A DNA stretch of 32,318 nucleotides from Micromonospora arborensis (lineage in GTDB: Bacteria > Actinomycetota > Actinomycetes > Mycobacteriales > Micromonosporaceae). The stretch spans positions 50,714 to 83,031 of the forward strand of contig NZ_PYBV01000034.1 of the NCBI RefSeq assembly GCF_003205615.1, in the 5' to 3' direction. Of this stretch, positions 10,061-17,921 are shown piece after piece. Numbering within the stretch: position 1 is the first letter of the stretch; each line of letters starts with the position of its first letter. A program made the translations under genes and the position numbers. Under the pieces are notes generated by a model. The model did not search any database. It saw only the letters and a program-made list of their open reading frames with translations, and was not told where the DNA came from.

Positions 10061-10102
10061 ATCGACAACTACCCACTGTGGGCGTTCGACACGCCTGTCG
10101 AT
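10061..10102. repeat. nested inverted repeats between the Gdx gene and small membrane gene
   Basis: ATCGACA (10061-10067) and TGTCGAT (10096-10102) are perfect arms. Between them lie two smaller hairpins, CCCAC-T-GTGGG (10073-10083) and GGCGT-TCGAC-ACGCC (10081-10095), which overlap and exclude each other. It could be a terminator for the upstream Gdx gene or an operator for the downstream gene. Confidence 0.45.
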
Positions 10103-10110
10103 GCGGCTCT

Positions 10111-10425
10111 TCAGTGGAAGATCTTCAGGCCGATCACGCCGGCGACCACCAGCAGCAGGCACAGGATCCGGGGCAGGCTCGCCGACTCGCCGAGCGCCAC
10201 CATCCCGACCACGGCGGTGCCCACCGCCCCGATGCCGACCCAGACCGCGTACCCGGTGCCGACCGGGATGTCGCGCAGCGCGTACGCCAGCCCGGCCATG
10301 CTCAGCGCCAGGGTCACCACGAACACCACTGACGGGATCAACCGGCTGAAGCCGGCGCTGCGGTCCAGGGCGATCGCCCAGGCCGTCTCCATCAGTCCAG
10401 AGATCACCAACACGAGCCAGGCCAT
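10111..10425 (-). CDS. gdx: SMR transporter, guanidinium exporter (Gdx/SugE)
   Basis: A 104-aa four-helix small multidrug resistance protein that works as an antiparallel dimer and exchanges guanidinium for protons. Residues that mark the Gdx/SugE branch are in place: E13 and W16 (GLMETAW), S42, Y59 and W62 in the G4 loop (PVGTGYAVWVGIGAVG), then the LGES motif and a GLKIFH end. The upstream guanidine-III riboswitch (10489-10530) independently supports guanidinium as substrate. The ATG at 10425 is preceded by GAGGTG. This is often annotated sugE; gdx is the functional name. Confidence 0.95.
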   Translation of the reverse strand: MAWLVLVISGLMETAWAIALDRSAGFSRLIPSVVFVVTLALSMAGLAYALRDIPVGTGYAVWVGIGAVGTAVVGMVALGESASLPRILCLLLVVAGVIGLKIFH

Positions 10426-10488
10426 CGTTCACCTCACGCGGGAGTGCCCGGACCGCCGGGGCCGGGACGAGTCGTGTCTGCACGTCGC

Positions 10489-10530
10489 GGGGCGTCTTGG
10501 CCTGACCGGGTACGCCCACCACTCGTCCGG
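10489..10530 (-). ncRNA. guanidine-III (ykkC-III) riboswitch aptamer
   Basis: On the reverse strand the sequence starts CCGGACGAG and contains ACCCGGTCAGGCCAAG, which matches the known guanidine-III aptamer core (ACCCGGUCAGGnCAAG). P1 is GGGCGT with ACGCCC; the 5' CCGG pairs with the CCGG inside the loop to give the expected pseudoknot. It ends 63 nt before the Gdx start. Downstream, CTCGTCC (10471-10465) is fully complementary to GGACGAG of the aptamer (10528-10522), so it could form an alternative, ligand-free structure. The GAGGTG ribosome site lies just before the ATG, so control of translation is likely (inference). Confidence 0.93.
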
Positions 10531-10562
10531 GGTGGCCACGGGCGACCGGGCCACCGACGCCG

Positions 10563-10568
10563 ACGCTA
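10563..10568 (-). promoter_or_regulatory. candidate -10 box of the riboswitch transcript
   Basis: On the reverse strand TAGCGT fits TANNNT and would start a transcript about 25 nt before the aptamer. No convincing -35 box was found at 16-19 bp. Confidence 0.3.
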
Positions 10569-10640
10569 GCACCGGCCCCGACGGCGATGTGGTGACTCCC
10601 GCCACCGCATGTTGACCTCCACCTAACTTCAGCTTGCAGG

Positions 10641-11573
10641 ATGGTCATCATGACCCTGCTGTACGCCGACCCCGAGGTCGCCAGCGCACTGGACGCGGCC
10701 ACCACGGTCGACGCCATGCGTGCCGCCCTCCTGGCCGCCTACGAGGGACGCCTGGTCGCCCCGCCCCGGGCCGCCGCCCCGCTCAGCGGTGGGCGGCTGG
10801 TGCTCACCGCCGGGCACCTGGTCGGCGAGTGGTACGGCTTCCGCTCGTACGACACCTTCGGCCACCCGCAGAGCGAGCAACTGGTGGTGCTGCACGACGC
10901 CCGGACCGGGGCGATCCGGGCGGTCGCGGTCGGCGAGGAGTTGGGATCCCGTCGGACCGGAGGGTTGGGAGGCCTGGCGGTCGACGCGCTGGCCCGCCCG
11001 GACGCGGCCACCCTCGGGGTGATCGGCTCCGGCCGGCAGGCGTGGACCCAGGTCTGGGCCACCGCCGCGGTCCGCCCGCTGCGCGAGGTGGTGGTGCACA
11101 GCCGCTCCGCAGCCCGGCGGGACGTCTTCGCCGCCCGGGTCCGCGCCGAACTGGGCGTGTCGGCCCGCGCGGTGGCCGACCCGGAACCGGCCGTGGCGGG
11201 GCGGGACATCGTGGTGCTCGCGACCACCAGCCCCACCCCGGTGCTCCGCGCCGCCGACCTCAGCCCCGGCACGCACGTCAACGCGGTCGGCTTCAAGCAG
11301 CGCGACCGCAGTGAATTCGGCACCGACCTGCTCGACGCCGCGGACCTGCTGGTCACCGACTCGCCGGCCCAGGCGGCGGACTACCAGCCGCCGATGCTCG
11401 CGGCCACACCCCCGTACGCCGGACTGTTGCGCGACCTGGGCGGCATCCTGGCCGGCGCGGTCCCCGGCCGGACCGCCGCGGACCAGATCTCCGTCTTCTG
11501 CTCCACCGGCCTGGCCGGCACCGAGGTCTTCCTGCTCGACACGCTGACCCGCATGGGCGCCCCGGCGCGATGA
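10641..11573 (+). CDS. ornithine cyclodeaminase/mu-crystallin family protein
   Basis: NAD(P)-dependent enzyme family that includes ornithine cyclodeaminase, ketimine reductases, alanine dehydrogenase-like enzymes and opine-type synthases. The 310-aa product has the dinucleotide motif GVIGSGRQA (near 126-134), followed by VVVHSRSAARRDVFAARV, and late motifs DIVVLATTSPTPVL and GTHVNAVGFKQRDRSE. In the first domain YGFRSYDTFG replaces the more usual lysine-containing segment, so I do not assign a substrate. The in-frame ATG at 10650 is a strong alternative start: TTGACC (10612-10617) and CAGGAT (10637-10642) would place a leaderless transcript there, though the spacer is 19 bp. It is divergent from the riboswitch/gdx unit. 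Confidence 0.85.
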   Translation: MVIMTLLYADPEVASALDAATTVDAMRAALLAAYEGRLVAPPRAAAPLSGGRLVLTAGHLVGEWYGFRSYDTFGHPQSEQLVVLHDARTGAIRAVAVGEELGSRRTGGLGGLAVDALARPDAATLGVIGSGRQAWTQVWATAAVRPLREVVVHSRSAARRDVFAARVRAELGVSARAVADPEPAVAGRDIVVLATTSPTPVLRAADLSPGTHVNAVGFKQRDRSEFGTDLLDAADLLVTDSPAQAADYQPPMLAATPPYAGLLRDLGGILAGAVPGRTAADQISVFCSTGLAGTEVFLLDTLTRMGAPAR

Positions 11574-11720
11574 CCGGGACGCGGAACCGTCGCAGACGGG
11601 ACTGACCGAACAGTGGACCGCCACCTGGGCGACCGGGCGGCCCTGGCGGCACCGCTAAGCGATCATGATGAGGGTGACCGCCGCGACGGGGCCGGCGAAG
11701 CAACCCGAACATGAGGTGCC

Positions 11721-13166
11721 ATGACCCTCGCCGCAACGAGCCTCTCCGACCCGGTCATCGAGATCGGTCTGCCGGTGGCGAGCCTGGCCTGCTGGGCAGT
11801 GGTCTACGGGATCACCCGGCTGGCCAGCCGACCCGCCGCGGTGACTCCGGCGCCTGCCGCCGCGGGGTTCCCCGGCCAGGAGCCCCCGGCCGTGGTCGGC
11901 CTGCTGGCCAATCGGTGGCGGCCCACGGTGGACGCTGCCGAGTCCACCCTGCTGGACCTCGCCGCGCGCCGTTACCTCCAGCTGCGCCAGGCCGACCCGG
12001 ATCCCCGCGCCACCACGGTGCACCTGACCGGCCACGCCCCCGACGACCTCAACCCGTACGAGCGGCAGGTCTACGACCGGGTGGCCGAGCGCGCGGTCGA
12101 CGGGGTGGTCCCGCTGACCGCGCTGAGCTTTTCCGACGCCAACCGATCCGACGCCTGGTCCAAGCGGCTGCGCCGAGCGGTCGTGGCCGACGCCCAACGG
12201 CTCGGGCTGTCCCGCCCGCGGTTCTCCCGGCCGCTGGTCACCCTGCAGAGCGTGCTCGGCGTGGTCGCCGCCGCCGGGGTCGCGGCCGGTTCCTGGCACT
12301 ACGTGACCCGGTCCGGCGGCGACAAATTCGGCGTGGTCGCCGCCTTCCTCGTCCCCGCCATGGTGCTCGTTGCCCTCGCGCGTCGGGACCTGGGGGAGCG
12401 GGACACCCCCGCCGGTCGCGCCGCCGCCGCCCGCTGGCTGGGGCTGCGCGCCTGGCTCGTCGGACACGAGGCCTTCGGCGACCTGCCGCCCGCCGCCGTC
12501 GCGGTGTGGGACCGCTACCTGGCGTACGGCTCCGCGCTCGGCCTCACCCGGACGGCATCCCCGCTGATCAGTTTCGGCATGGCCGACCGGCGGCGGCTCT
12601 GGTCGTCGTACGGGGGCAGTTGGCGGCAGGTCAGCGTCAGCTATCCGGGCGGGTACCCCCGGTACGGGAAGGCGCTCGGATGGGTGATCTTGTGGGCGCT
12701 GCTCGCCGCTCTCCTGGGCTGGACGTTCGTCGGAGTGGTGGGCGGCTCGTTCCTCGCCTCGGTCGGGCCGTCGTCGGCCGGGTGGACGCGACTGACCGAC
12801 CTCGGCCCGGTCACGCTCGGCATCGTCCTGGTGGGCTTCGCGCTGCTCGGCCTCGCCGGGTACCTCGTCCTCCGGGCAGTTCTCGACCTGGGCGCCCCGG
12901 CCACCGCCAGCGGCGAGGTGCTCTGGCACGAGGTGTGGCAGCGGCAGGCGTCGGACGACGGGCCGGGCAGGATCATCAACCACTACCTCGTCATCGACGA
13001 CGGCCACGCCGACCAGCTACGCGCCTGGGTCCTCCCGCGCCAGATCGCGGACGAATGCCGGCTCGGTGACGTGGTGACCGCACAGGTCCGACCGTGGACC
13101 CGGCGGGTGGTCGGGGTGACCGTCCAGCGGGCCGCGCCGGAGCCTGCCGACACCCGGGGTCGGTGA
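11721..13166 (+). CDS. DUF2207-like predicted membrane protein
   Basis: A 481-aa multi-pass membrane protein. Helices are predicted at about 14-32, 172-191, 202-220, 320-341 and 362-386. Between the first two lies a soluble segment with the winged-helix-like start AAESTLLDLAARRYLQL, and later the WDRYLAYGSALGL segment, both typical of the DUF2207 C-terminal region. The N-terminal extracellular domain usual in DUF2207 is missing or very short. The ATG at 11721 has GAGGTG 4-5 bp upstream. Role unknown. It precedes rimO by 68 bp but rimO has its own candidate promoter. Confidence 0.75.
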   Translation: MTLAATSLSDPVIEIGLPVASLACWAVVYGITRLASRPAAVTPAPAAAGFPGQEPPAVVGLLANRWRPTVDAAESTLLDLAARRYLQLRQADPDPRATTVHLTGHAPDDLNPYERQVYDRVAERAVDGVVPLTALSFSDANRSDAWSKRLRRAVVADAQRLGLSRPRFSRPLVTLQSVLGVVAAAGVAAGSWHYVTRSGGDKFGVVAAFLVPAMVLVALARRDLGERDTPAGRAAAARWLGLRAWLVGHEAFGDLPPAAVAVWDRYLAYGSALGLTRTASPLISFGMADRRRLWSSYGGSWRQVSVSYPGGYPRYGKALGWVILWALLAALLGWTFVGVVGGSFLASVGPSSAGWTRLTDLGPVTLGIVLVGFALLGLAGYLVLRAVLDLGAPATASGEVLWHEVWQRQASDDGPGRIINHYLVIDDGHADQLRAWVLPRQIADECRLGDVVTAQVRPWTRRVVGVTVQRAAPEPADTRGR

Positions 13167-13225
13167 CGAGGCGTACACCACTGGTGCTGGCAGCCCGCGT
13201 GCGTGGGCTTCTCCGGCCGGCCCGG

Positions 13226-13231
13226 TACCCT
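13226..13231 (+). promoter_or_regulatory. candidate -10 box for rimO
   Basis: TACCCT ends 3 bp before the ATG at 13235 and exactly 6 bp before the in-frame GTG at 13238. If rimO is leaderless, the spacing favours the GTG as the true start. Confidence 0.35.
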
Positions 13232-13234
13232 CGG

Positions 13235-14743
13235 ATGGTGTCTGCCACCTCTCCTTCTCCCTCTGACCACGCCGAGGGCCGTCGCGTCGCCCTGCTCACC
13301 CTGGGCTGTGCCCGCAACGAGGTCGACTCGGAGGAGCTCGCCGCCCGGCTGCACGCCGACGGCTGGCAGGTGACCACCGACGGCGAGGGCGCCGACGTTG
13401 TGGTCGTCAACACCTGCGGCTTCGTGGAGAAGGCCAAGCAGGACTCCATCCAGACCCTGCTCGCCGCCGCGGGCACGGGCGCCAAGGTCGTCGCCGCCGG
13501 CTGCATGGCCGAGCGGTACGGCCGGGAGTTGGCCGACAGCCTGCCCGAGGCCCAGGCGGTGCTGAGCTTCGACGACTACCCGGACATCGCCGCCCGGCTG
13601 AACGCGGTCGTCGCCGGCGAGCAGGTCACCGCGCACACCCCCCGGGACCGGCGTGAGCTGCTGCCGCTGACCCCGGTGAAGCGCCGTGACACCGGGGTGT
13701 CGCTGCCCGGGCACGGCACCGTGACCCGCACCGCCGTCGACACCGACGAGCACACCCCGGCACACCTGCGCCAGGTGCTGCGCCGCCGCCTCGACAACGG
13801 CCCGGTCGCCTCGCTGAAGCTGGCCAGCGGCTGCGACCGCCGCTGCGCGTTCTGCGCCATCCCCGCCTTCCGGGGGGCGTTCGTCTCGCGTACCCCGGAC
13901 GAGCTGCTCGCCGAGGCGGAGTGGCTGGCCAAGACCGGCGTACGGGAGCTGGTGCTGGTCAGTGAGAACTCCACCTCGTACGGCAAGGATCTGGGCGACC
14001 CTCGCGCGTTGGAGAAGCTGCTGCCGCAGCTCGCCGCGGTGACCGGCATCGTCCGTGTGCGGGCGAGCTACCTCCAGCCGGCCGAGACCCGGCCCGGCCT
14101 GATCGAGGCGATCGCCAGCACCCCGGGTGTGGCCCCGTACTTCGACCTGTCGTTCCAGCACTCCAGCGAACCGGTGCTGCGCAGGATGCGACGTTTCGGC
14201 TCCACCGACCGGTTCCTGGAACTGCTGGCCAGTGCCCGCGCGTTGGCCCCGGACGCGGGTGCCCGCAGCAACTTCATCGTCGGTTTCCCCGGCGAGACCC
14301 GCGCCGACGTCGACGAGTTGGTCCGGTTCCTGACCGAGGCCCGGCTCGACGCGATCGGCATGTTCGACTACAGCGACGAAGACGGCACCGAGGCCGCGGG
14401 CCTGCCCGGCAAGGTCTCCGCCGCGACGATCAAGCGGCGCTACGACCGGCTCAGCGCGCTCGCCGACGAGTTGTGCTCGCAGCGGGCCGAGGACCGGCTC
14501 GGCTCGACCGTCGAGGTGCTGGTCGACTCGATCGCCGATGGCGTGGTGGAGGGCCGGGCGGCGCACCAGGCGCCGGAGGTGGACGGCTCCACCACCCTGG
14601 TCGCCCCGGCCGAGGGTGGGGTCGACCTCGCCGCGCTGCGCCCGGGTGATCTGGTACGCGCAACGGTGACCGGCACCGAAGGGGTGGACCTGCTCGCTGT
14701 GCCGGATGAGATGATCTCGGCGGCGCCCGGCGCGGCACGGTGA
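13235..14743 (+). CDS. rimO: ribosomal protein S12 methylthiotransferase RimO
   Basis: Radical-SAM enzyme with two 4Fe-4S clusters that adds a methylthio group to the conserved aspartate of ribosomal protein uS12. The 502-aa product has the N-terminal (UPF0004) cluster cysteines C25 (LGCARN), C61 (NTCGF) and C90 (AAGCM), the radical-SAM triad C200-x3-C204-x2-C207, the segment SFQHSSEPVLRRMRRFG, and a C-terminal TRAM domain. The start may be GTG at 13238 rather than ATG at 13235; they differ by one codon. A spacer of about 60 residues between the two cluster domains (131-190) is longer than in E. coli RimO and is a common actinobacterial feature (from memory). The stop overlaps the pgsA GTG as GTGA. 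Confidence 0.95.
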   Translation: MVSATSPSPSDHAEGRRVALLTLGCARNEVDSEELAARLHADGWQVTTDGEGADVVVVNTCGFVEKAKQDSIQTLLAAAGTGAKVVAAGCMAERYGRELADSLPEAQAVLSFDDYPDIAARLNAVVAGEQVTAHTPRDRRELLPLTPVKRRDTGVSLPGHGTVTRTAVDTDEHTPAHLRQVLRRRLDNGPVASLKLASGCDRRCAFCAIPAFRGAFVSRTPDELLAEAEWLAKTGVRELVLVSENSTSYGKDLGDPRALEKLLPQLAAVTGIVRVRASYLQPAETRPGLIEAIASTPGVAPYFDLSFQHSSEPVLRRMRRFGSTDRFLELLASARALAPDAGARSNFIVGFPGETRADVDELVRFLTEARLDAIGMFDYSDEDGTEAAGLPGKVSAATIKRRYDRLSALADELCSQRAEDRLGSTVEVLVDSIADGVVEGRAAHQAPEVDGSTTLVAPAEGGVDLAALRPGDLVRATVTGTEGVDLLAVPDEMISAAPGAAR

Positions 14744-15411
14744 CGGTGGGCCCGAGCGGAGCGGGGGAGCCCAGTGGTGCGGTGCCGGGTACGCCACGAC
14801 TGCCTGAGCGGAGCGCGGCGGTGACCGGAGCGGCGGAGTCGACCCCCGCCCGGGTGGTCGCCGTGGTGCCCGTCGTCAACGCGGCCAACGCGCTGACCGC
14901 CCTGCGGCTCGTGCTGGTGCCGGTCTTCGCAGCCTCGGTGGTCATGTCCGGGATGACCCACTCCGGCTGGCGGATGGCGGCGTGCCTGATCTTCGCGGTG
15001 GCTTCGGCGACCGACCTGGTGGATGGCTGGATCGCCCGCCGGTTCGGGCTGGTGACCTCGGTCGGCAAGGTGGCCGACCCGATCGCCGACAAGGCGCTCA
15101 CCGGTGCGGCCCTGGTGCTGCTCTCCTGGTACGACCAACTGCCCTGGTGGGTGACCGCGCTGATCCTCGTCCGCGAGTTGGGCATCACGGGGTTGCGGTT
15201 CTGGGTGCTCCGGCACGGCGTGATCGCCGCCAGCCGAGGTGGCAAGGTCAAGACTGCGCTGCAGATCCTCGCCATCGCCTGGTACCTCTGGCCGATGCCG
15301 GCCGCCCTCGCCGCCGTCGGCCCGTGGATCATGGCCGCCGCCGTCCTGGTGACGGTCGCCACCGGCTTCGACTACATAGCCCAAGCCCTCCGCCTCCGCC
15401 GCCCCCGCTAA
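14740..15411 (+). CDS. pgsA: CDP-diacylglycerol-glycerol-3-phosphate 3-phosphatidyltransferase PgsA
   Basis: Integral membrane enzyme of phosphatidylglycerol synthesis. The full CDP-alcohol phosphotransferase signature D-x2-DG-x2-AR-x8-G-x3-D-x3-D is present with D92, D95, G96, A99, R100, G109, D113 and D117. Several hydrophobic segments follow. The 223-aa product has an N-terminal extension of about 45 residues. The start is GTG at 14740, coupled to rimO by a 4-bp overlap. In actinobacteria several PgsA paralogs exist, and the exact product (phosphatidylglycerol phosphate or a related lipid) should be taken from family membership rather than from this sequence alone. Confidence 0.9.
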   Translation: MTVGPSGAGEPSGAVPGTPRLPERSAAVTGAAESTPARVVAVVPVVNAANALTALRLVLVPVFAASVVMSGMTHSGWRMAACLIFAVASATDLVDGWIARRFGLVTSVGKVADPIADKALTGAALVLLSWYDQLPWWVTALILVRELGITGLRFWVLRHGVIAASRGGKVKTALQILAIAWYLWPMPAALAAVGPWIMAAAVLVTVATGFDYIAQALRLRRPR

Positions 15412-15521
15412 CCCACCCCACCCCGACCCCCACCCCGACCCCACCCCGACCCCCACCCCGGTTGATCATGAGGTTGTTGCCACCCGGGGCGGCGTGTCGT
15501 GCCGCTAACTTCATGATCGAC
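15412..15521 (+). repeat. C-tract plus GTTGATCA hairpin element, copy 1
   Basis: A tract of CCCCA/CCCCG-type units (15412-15460) runs directly into a hairpin with arms GTTGATCATGAGGTT (15461-15475) and AACTTCATGATCGAC (15507-15521). The 15-position stem contains two G-U wobbles and a 31-nt loop. It separates pgsA from cinA. A second element with the same layout and the same GTTGATCA start lies at 32041-32234. Confidence 0.7.
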
Positions 15522-15571
15522 GCGTTTGGGCCGGGAAGGTTGGGGGTCGGCGGGTGGGGAAGGACGGGTTG

Positions 15572-16231
15572 ATGGAGCGAGAGGCGAGCTCTGGGCGGCC
15601 GGCGGATGGTGCGGTGGACCATGCCGCCGCGGGCAGCGCCGCGGCGGGCGTGGTGCACAGGTTGGCGCAGCGGCACGAGACCCTGGCCACCGCCGAATCG
15701 CTCACGGGTGGGCTGCTGGCCGCATCGATCGTGGACATCGCCGGGGTCAGCGGGATCTACCGCGGTGGCCTCGTGGTCTACGCCACCGAGTTGAAGGGCA
15801 CCCTCGCCGGCGTACCCGCCGATCTGCTGTCCGAACGGGGACCGGTCGACCCGGAGGTGGCGACAGCGCTCGCCGAGGGTGGCCGCCAGCGCTGCGGCGC
15901 GGACTGGGGGGTCGCCACCACCGGCGTCGCCGGCCCCGAGCCGCAGGACGGCAAGCCCGTCGGCCTGGTCTACGTCGCGGTAGCCGGCCCGAACGGCGCC
16001 GAGGTGCGCCAGCTCGCCCTGAGCGGCGGCCGGGAGCACGTCCGCGCGGCGGCGGTGATCGAGGCGCTGCGGCTGCTCGCCGAGCGCATCCACGCCGCCG
16101 ACGCCGCAGAGGCCGCCGCTGCCGACACCGACGCCGACGCCGCAGTGCCCGCCGCCCCCGAAACCGGCTCCCAGACCGCGGCCGGGGCCACCCGGGACGG
16201 GGCGGGGACGGCCCGCGCCGGCCGCCGGTGA
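15572..16231 (+). CDS. cinA: CinA C-terminal domain protein (NMN amidase PncC type)
   Basis: Stand-alone CinA C-terminal domain, which in characterised members deamidates nicotinamide mononucleotide in NAD recycling. Motifs are TAESLTGG, YRGGLVVYATELK, and TTGVAGPEPQDGKPVGLVYVAV. The 219-aa product lacks the N-terminal MoaB/COG1058 domain. The last 40 residues are Ala/Asp/Thr-rich low complexity and probably disordered. The ATG at 15572 has GGAAGGA 8 bp upstream; an in-frame TTG at 15569 and GTG at 15554 are less likely. The pgsA-cinA junction, often tight in actinobacteria, here holds the repeat element at 15412-15521. Confidence 0.88.
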   Translation: MEREASSGRPADGAVDHAAAGSAAAGVVHRLAQRHETLATAESLTGGLLAASIVDIAGVSGIYRGGLVVYATELKGTLAGVPADLLSERGPVDPEVATALAEGGRQRCGADWGVATTGVAGPEPQDGKPVGLVYVAVAGPNGAEVRQLALSGGREHVRAAAVIEALRLLAERIHAADAAEAAAADTDADAAVPAAPETGSQTAAGATRDGAGTARAGRR

Positions 16232-16275
16232 GCCCGTCCCGCCGAACCGACGGGCGGGGCGGGATGTCGGCCGGG

Positions 16276-16298
16276 CCCGCAACGGGTACGGTTGCGGG
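16276..16298. promoter_or_regulatory. inverted repeat upstream of clgR, candidate operator
   Basis: CCCGCAAC (16276-16283) and GTTGCGGG (16291-16298) are perfect 8-bp arms around a 7-bp spacer, 86 bp before the clgR ATG. It does not match the CGC-N5-GCG spacing I recall for ClgR boxes, so autoregulation is only a possibility. Confidence 0.5.
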
Positions 16299-16384
16299 AA
16301 GGCTCCGACGTTTCGGGGTCGGCGCGGGCTACCGCGGCCGGCTGCCCAACGCCGGGCGCGAGGTATCCCTCAGGGGGAGGTGCG

Positions 16385-16825
16385 ATGATCCTGCTACGCC
16401 GGGTGATCGGTGACGCACTGCGGGCGCGCCGGCAGGGGCAGCAGCGCACGCTGCGTGAGGTGTCCACCGCTGCCAACGTCAGCCTCGGTTACCTCTCCGA
16501 GATCGAGCGGGGGCACAAGGAGCCGTCCAGCGAGCTGCTCGCCGCGATTTGTGACGCCCTCGGCGCCCGTCTGTCCGAGCTTCTGCGTGAGGTGAGCGAC
16601 ACCGTGGCGCTTGCCGAGCAGATGCCCGAGGTGCTCGTCTCGATGCAGGACGAGCCGGCCAAGGCCGCGGCAGTGCCCAAGAGCGCCAGCCGGGGTGTCC
16701 GTCAGGTCACCTCCGATGGCAAGGTCGCCGTCTCGGTCCGCCAGGACTCTCCGCTCAGGGCCACACTGCGCAGCTCCCGCGTCCGCCCGACCGAGCGCGA
16801 CCGGGACGTGGTCTGCGCCGCCTGA
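16385..16825 (+). CDS. clgR: XRE-family transcriptional activator ClgR
   Basis: Helix-turn-helix activator of Clp protease genes and, in mycobacteria, of the adjacent pspA operon. The 146-aa product has an N-terminal Cro/C1 HTH (about 8-66) with LREVSTAANVSLGYLSEIER and a distinctive start MILLRRVIGDALRARRQ, typical of ClgR. The C-terminal tail ends in Val-Cys-Ala-Ala (residues 143-146), a nonpolar end like the Ala-Ala tail of Streptomyces ClgR that makes it a ClpP substrate. The ATG at 16385 is preceded by GGGGGAGG. The next gene is pspA, and the gene pair plus pspM matches the known ClgR-PspA-PspM envelope-stress system. Confidence 0.92.
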   Translation: MILLRRVIGDALRARRQGQQRTLREVSTAANVSLGYLSEIERGHKEPSSELLAAICDALGARLSELLREVSDTVALAEQMPEVLVSMQDEPAKAAAVPKSASRGVRQVTSDGKVAVSVRQDSPLRATLRSSRVRPTERDRDVVCAA

Positions 16826-16949
16826 GCCCGGCCTCTGGTTGACCCTGGGTGGGCTGGCCCCGGCCGCGTAGGGTGGCCCGCAGGAGCTGCCGGTGCGGTC
16901 GACCGTCGGGTACGGATGCCTTGTTGGCGTTCGACTGGGACGATGAAGA

Positions 16950-16987
16950 CCGGGCCGGTGGTGGTCGGGTCGGTCCGTTCGGCCCGG
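16950..16987 (+). other. hairpin in the pspA upstream region
   Basis: Arms 16950-16958 and 16979-16987 pair over 9 positions (one G-U) with a 20-nt loop, within the 200-bp gap between clgR and pspA. It could be a partial terminator after clgR or a leader structure of pspA. Confidence 0.35.
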
Positions 16988-17025
16988 CCGTGGTGGAGCG
17001 ACGCTACTGAGGGGATACCGCGGAG

Positions 17026-17898
17026 ATGGCGAACCCGTTCGTCAAGGGTTGGAACTACCTGATGGCGCTCTTCGGTGCGAAGATCGACGAGCATGCCGAC
17101 CCCAAGGTGCAGATCCAGCAGGCCATCGAGGATGCCCAGCGGCAGCACCAGGCGCTGGTTCAGCAGGCTGCCGCGGTGATCGGCAACCAGCGTCAGCTGG
17201 AGATGAAGCTGTCCCGGCAGATGTCCGAGGTCGAGCGGTTGCAGGGCAACGCCCGGCAGGCCCTGGTGCTGTCCGACCAGGCCCGGGCCAAGGGTGACGA
17301 GGCCGAGGCCGGGCGGTTCGAGCAGTCGGCGCAGACTCTGGCCACCCAGTTGGTCTCCGCCGAGCAGGCCACCGAAGACCTGAAGACCCTGCACGACCAG
17401 GCGCTCGGTGCCGCCGCCCAGGCCCGCCGTGCGGTCGAGAACAACTCGATGATCCTCCAGCAGAAGCTCGCCGAGCGCACCAAGCTGCTCAGCCAGCTGG
17501 AGCAGGCCAAGATGCAGGAGACGGTGGCCCGCTCGCTGGAGTCGATGTCGTCGCTGACCGCGCCCACCAACACCCCGTCGCTGGACGAGGTGCGGGACCG
17601 CATCGAACGGCGGTACGCCAACGCGATGGGTCGCGCCGAGTTGGCCGGCAACTCCGTCGAGGGTCGGATGTTGGAGATCCAGAAGGCGACCATCGACTCG
17701 GCCGGCTCAGCCCGGCTGGAGCAGATCCGGTCCAGCATGGCTGGGGAGCAGCTCGGCGGTGCGTCGCAGCGACAGGCCGTGCCGCAGGCCGAGAAGGCCG
17801 GCCCGGCCAACGACCCGACGGCCGCGGCCCGTCTGGACGAGCTGCGCGCCAGCATGGCTCGTGAGCGGGGCACCGGCGACCCGACCGCCGCCGGCTGA
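17026..17898 (+). CDS. pspA: phage shock protein A (PspA/IM30 family)
   Basis: Peripheral membrane protein of the ESCRT-III-like PspA/IM30/Vipp1 family that polymerises on damaged membrane. The 290-aa product starts with an amphipathic helix (about 2-20, MANPFVKGWNYLMALFGAKI) followed by DPKVQIQQAIEDAQ and long coiled coils to about residue 230, then a disordered Ala/Pro tail with a twice-occurring LDE/LEQ-ASM pattern (EQIRSSMAGEQ and DELRASMARER). GAGGGG lies 11 bp before the ATG. It lies between clgR and pspM, and membrane-stress induction through ClgR is expected from mycobacteria. Confidence 0.94.
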   Translation: MANPFVKGWNYLMALFGAKIDEHADPKVQIQQAIEDAQRQHQALVQQAAAVIGNQRQLEMKLSRQMSEVERLQGNARQALVLSDQARAKGDEAEAGRFEQSAQTLATQLVSAEQATEDLKTLHDQALGAAAQARRAVENNSMILQQKLAERTKLLSQLEQAKMQETVARSLESMSSLTAPTNTPSLDEVRDRIERRYANAMGRAELAGNSVEGRMLEIQKATIDSAGSARLEQIRSSMAGEQLGGASQRQAVPQAEKAGPANDPTAAARLDELRASMARERGTGDPTAAG

Positions 17899-17921
17899 AC
17901 GACCGGACCGAGGAGGTCAGG

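Noticed and set aside
10489..10530. Guanidine-I or guanidine-II riboswitch
   Set aside because: The sequence lacks the guanidine-I core and the paired ACGR hairpins of class II, while the class III core and pseudoknot are complete.
16826..17025. ClgR box (CGC-N5-GCG) upstream of pspA
   Set aside because: I scanned the gap by eye and found no match with that spacing.
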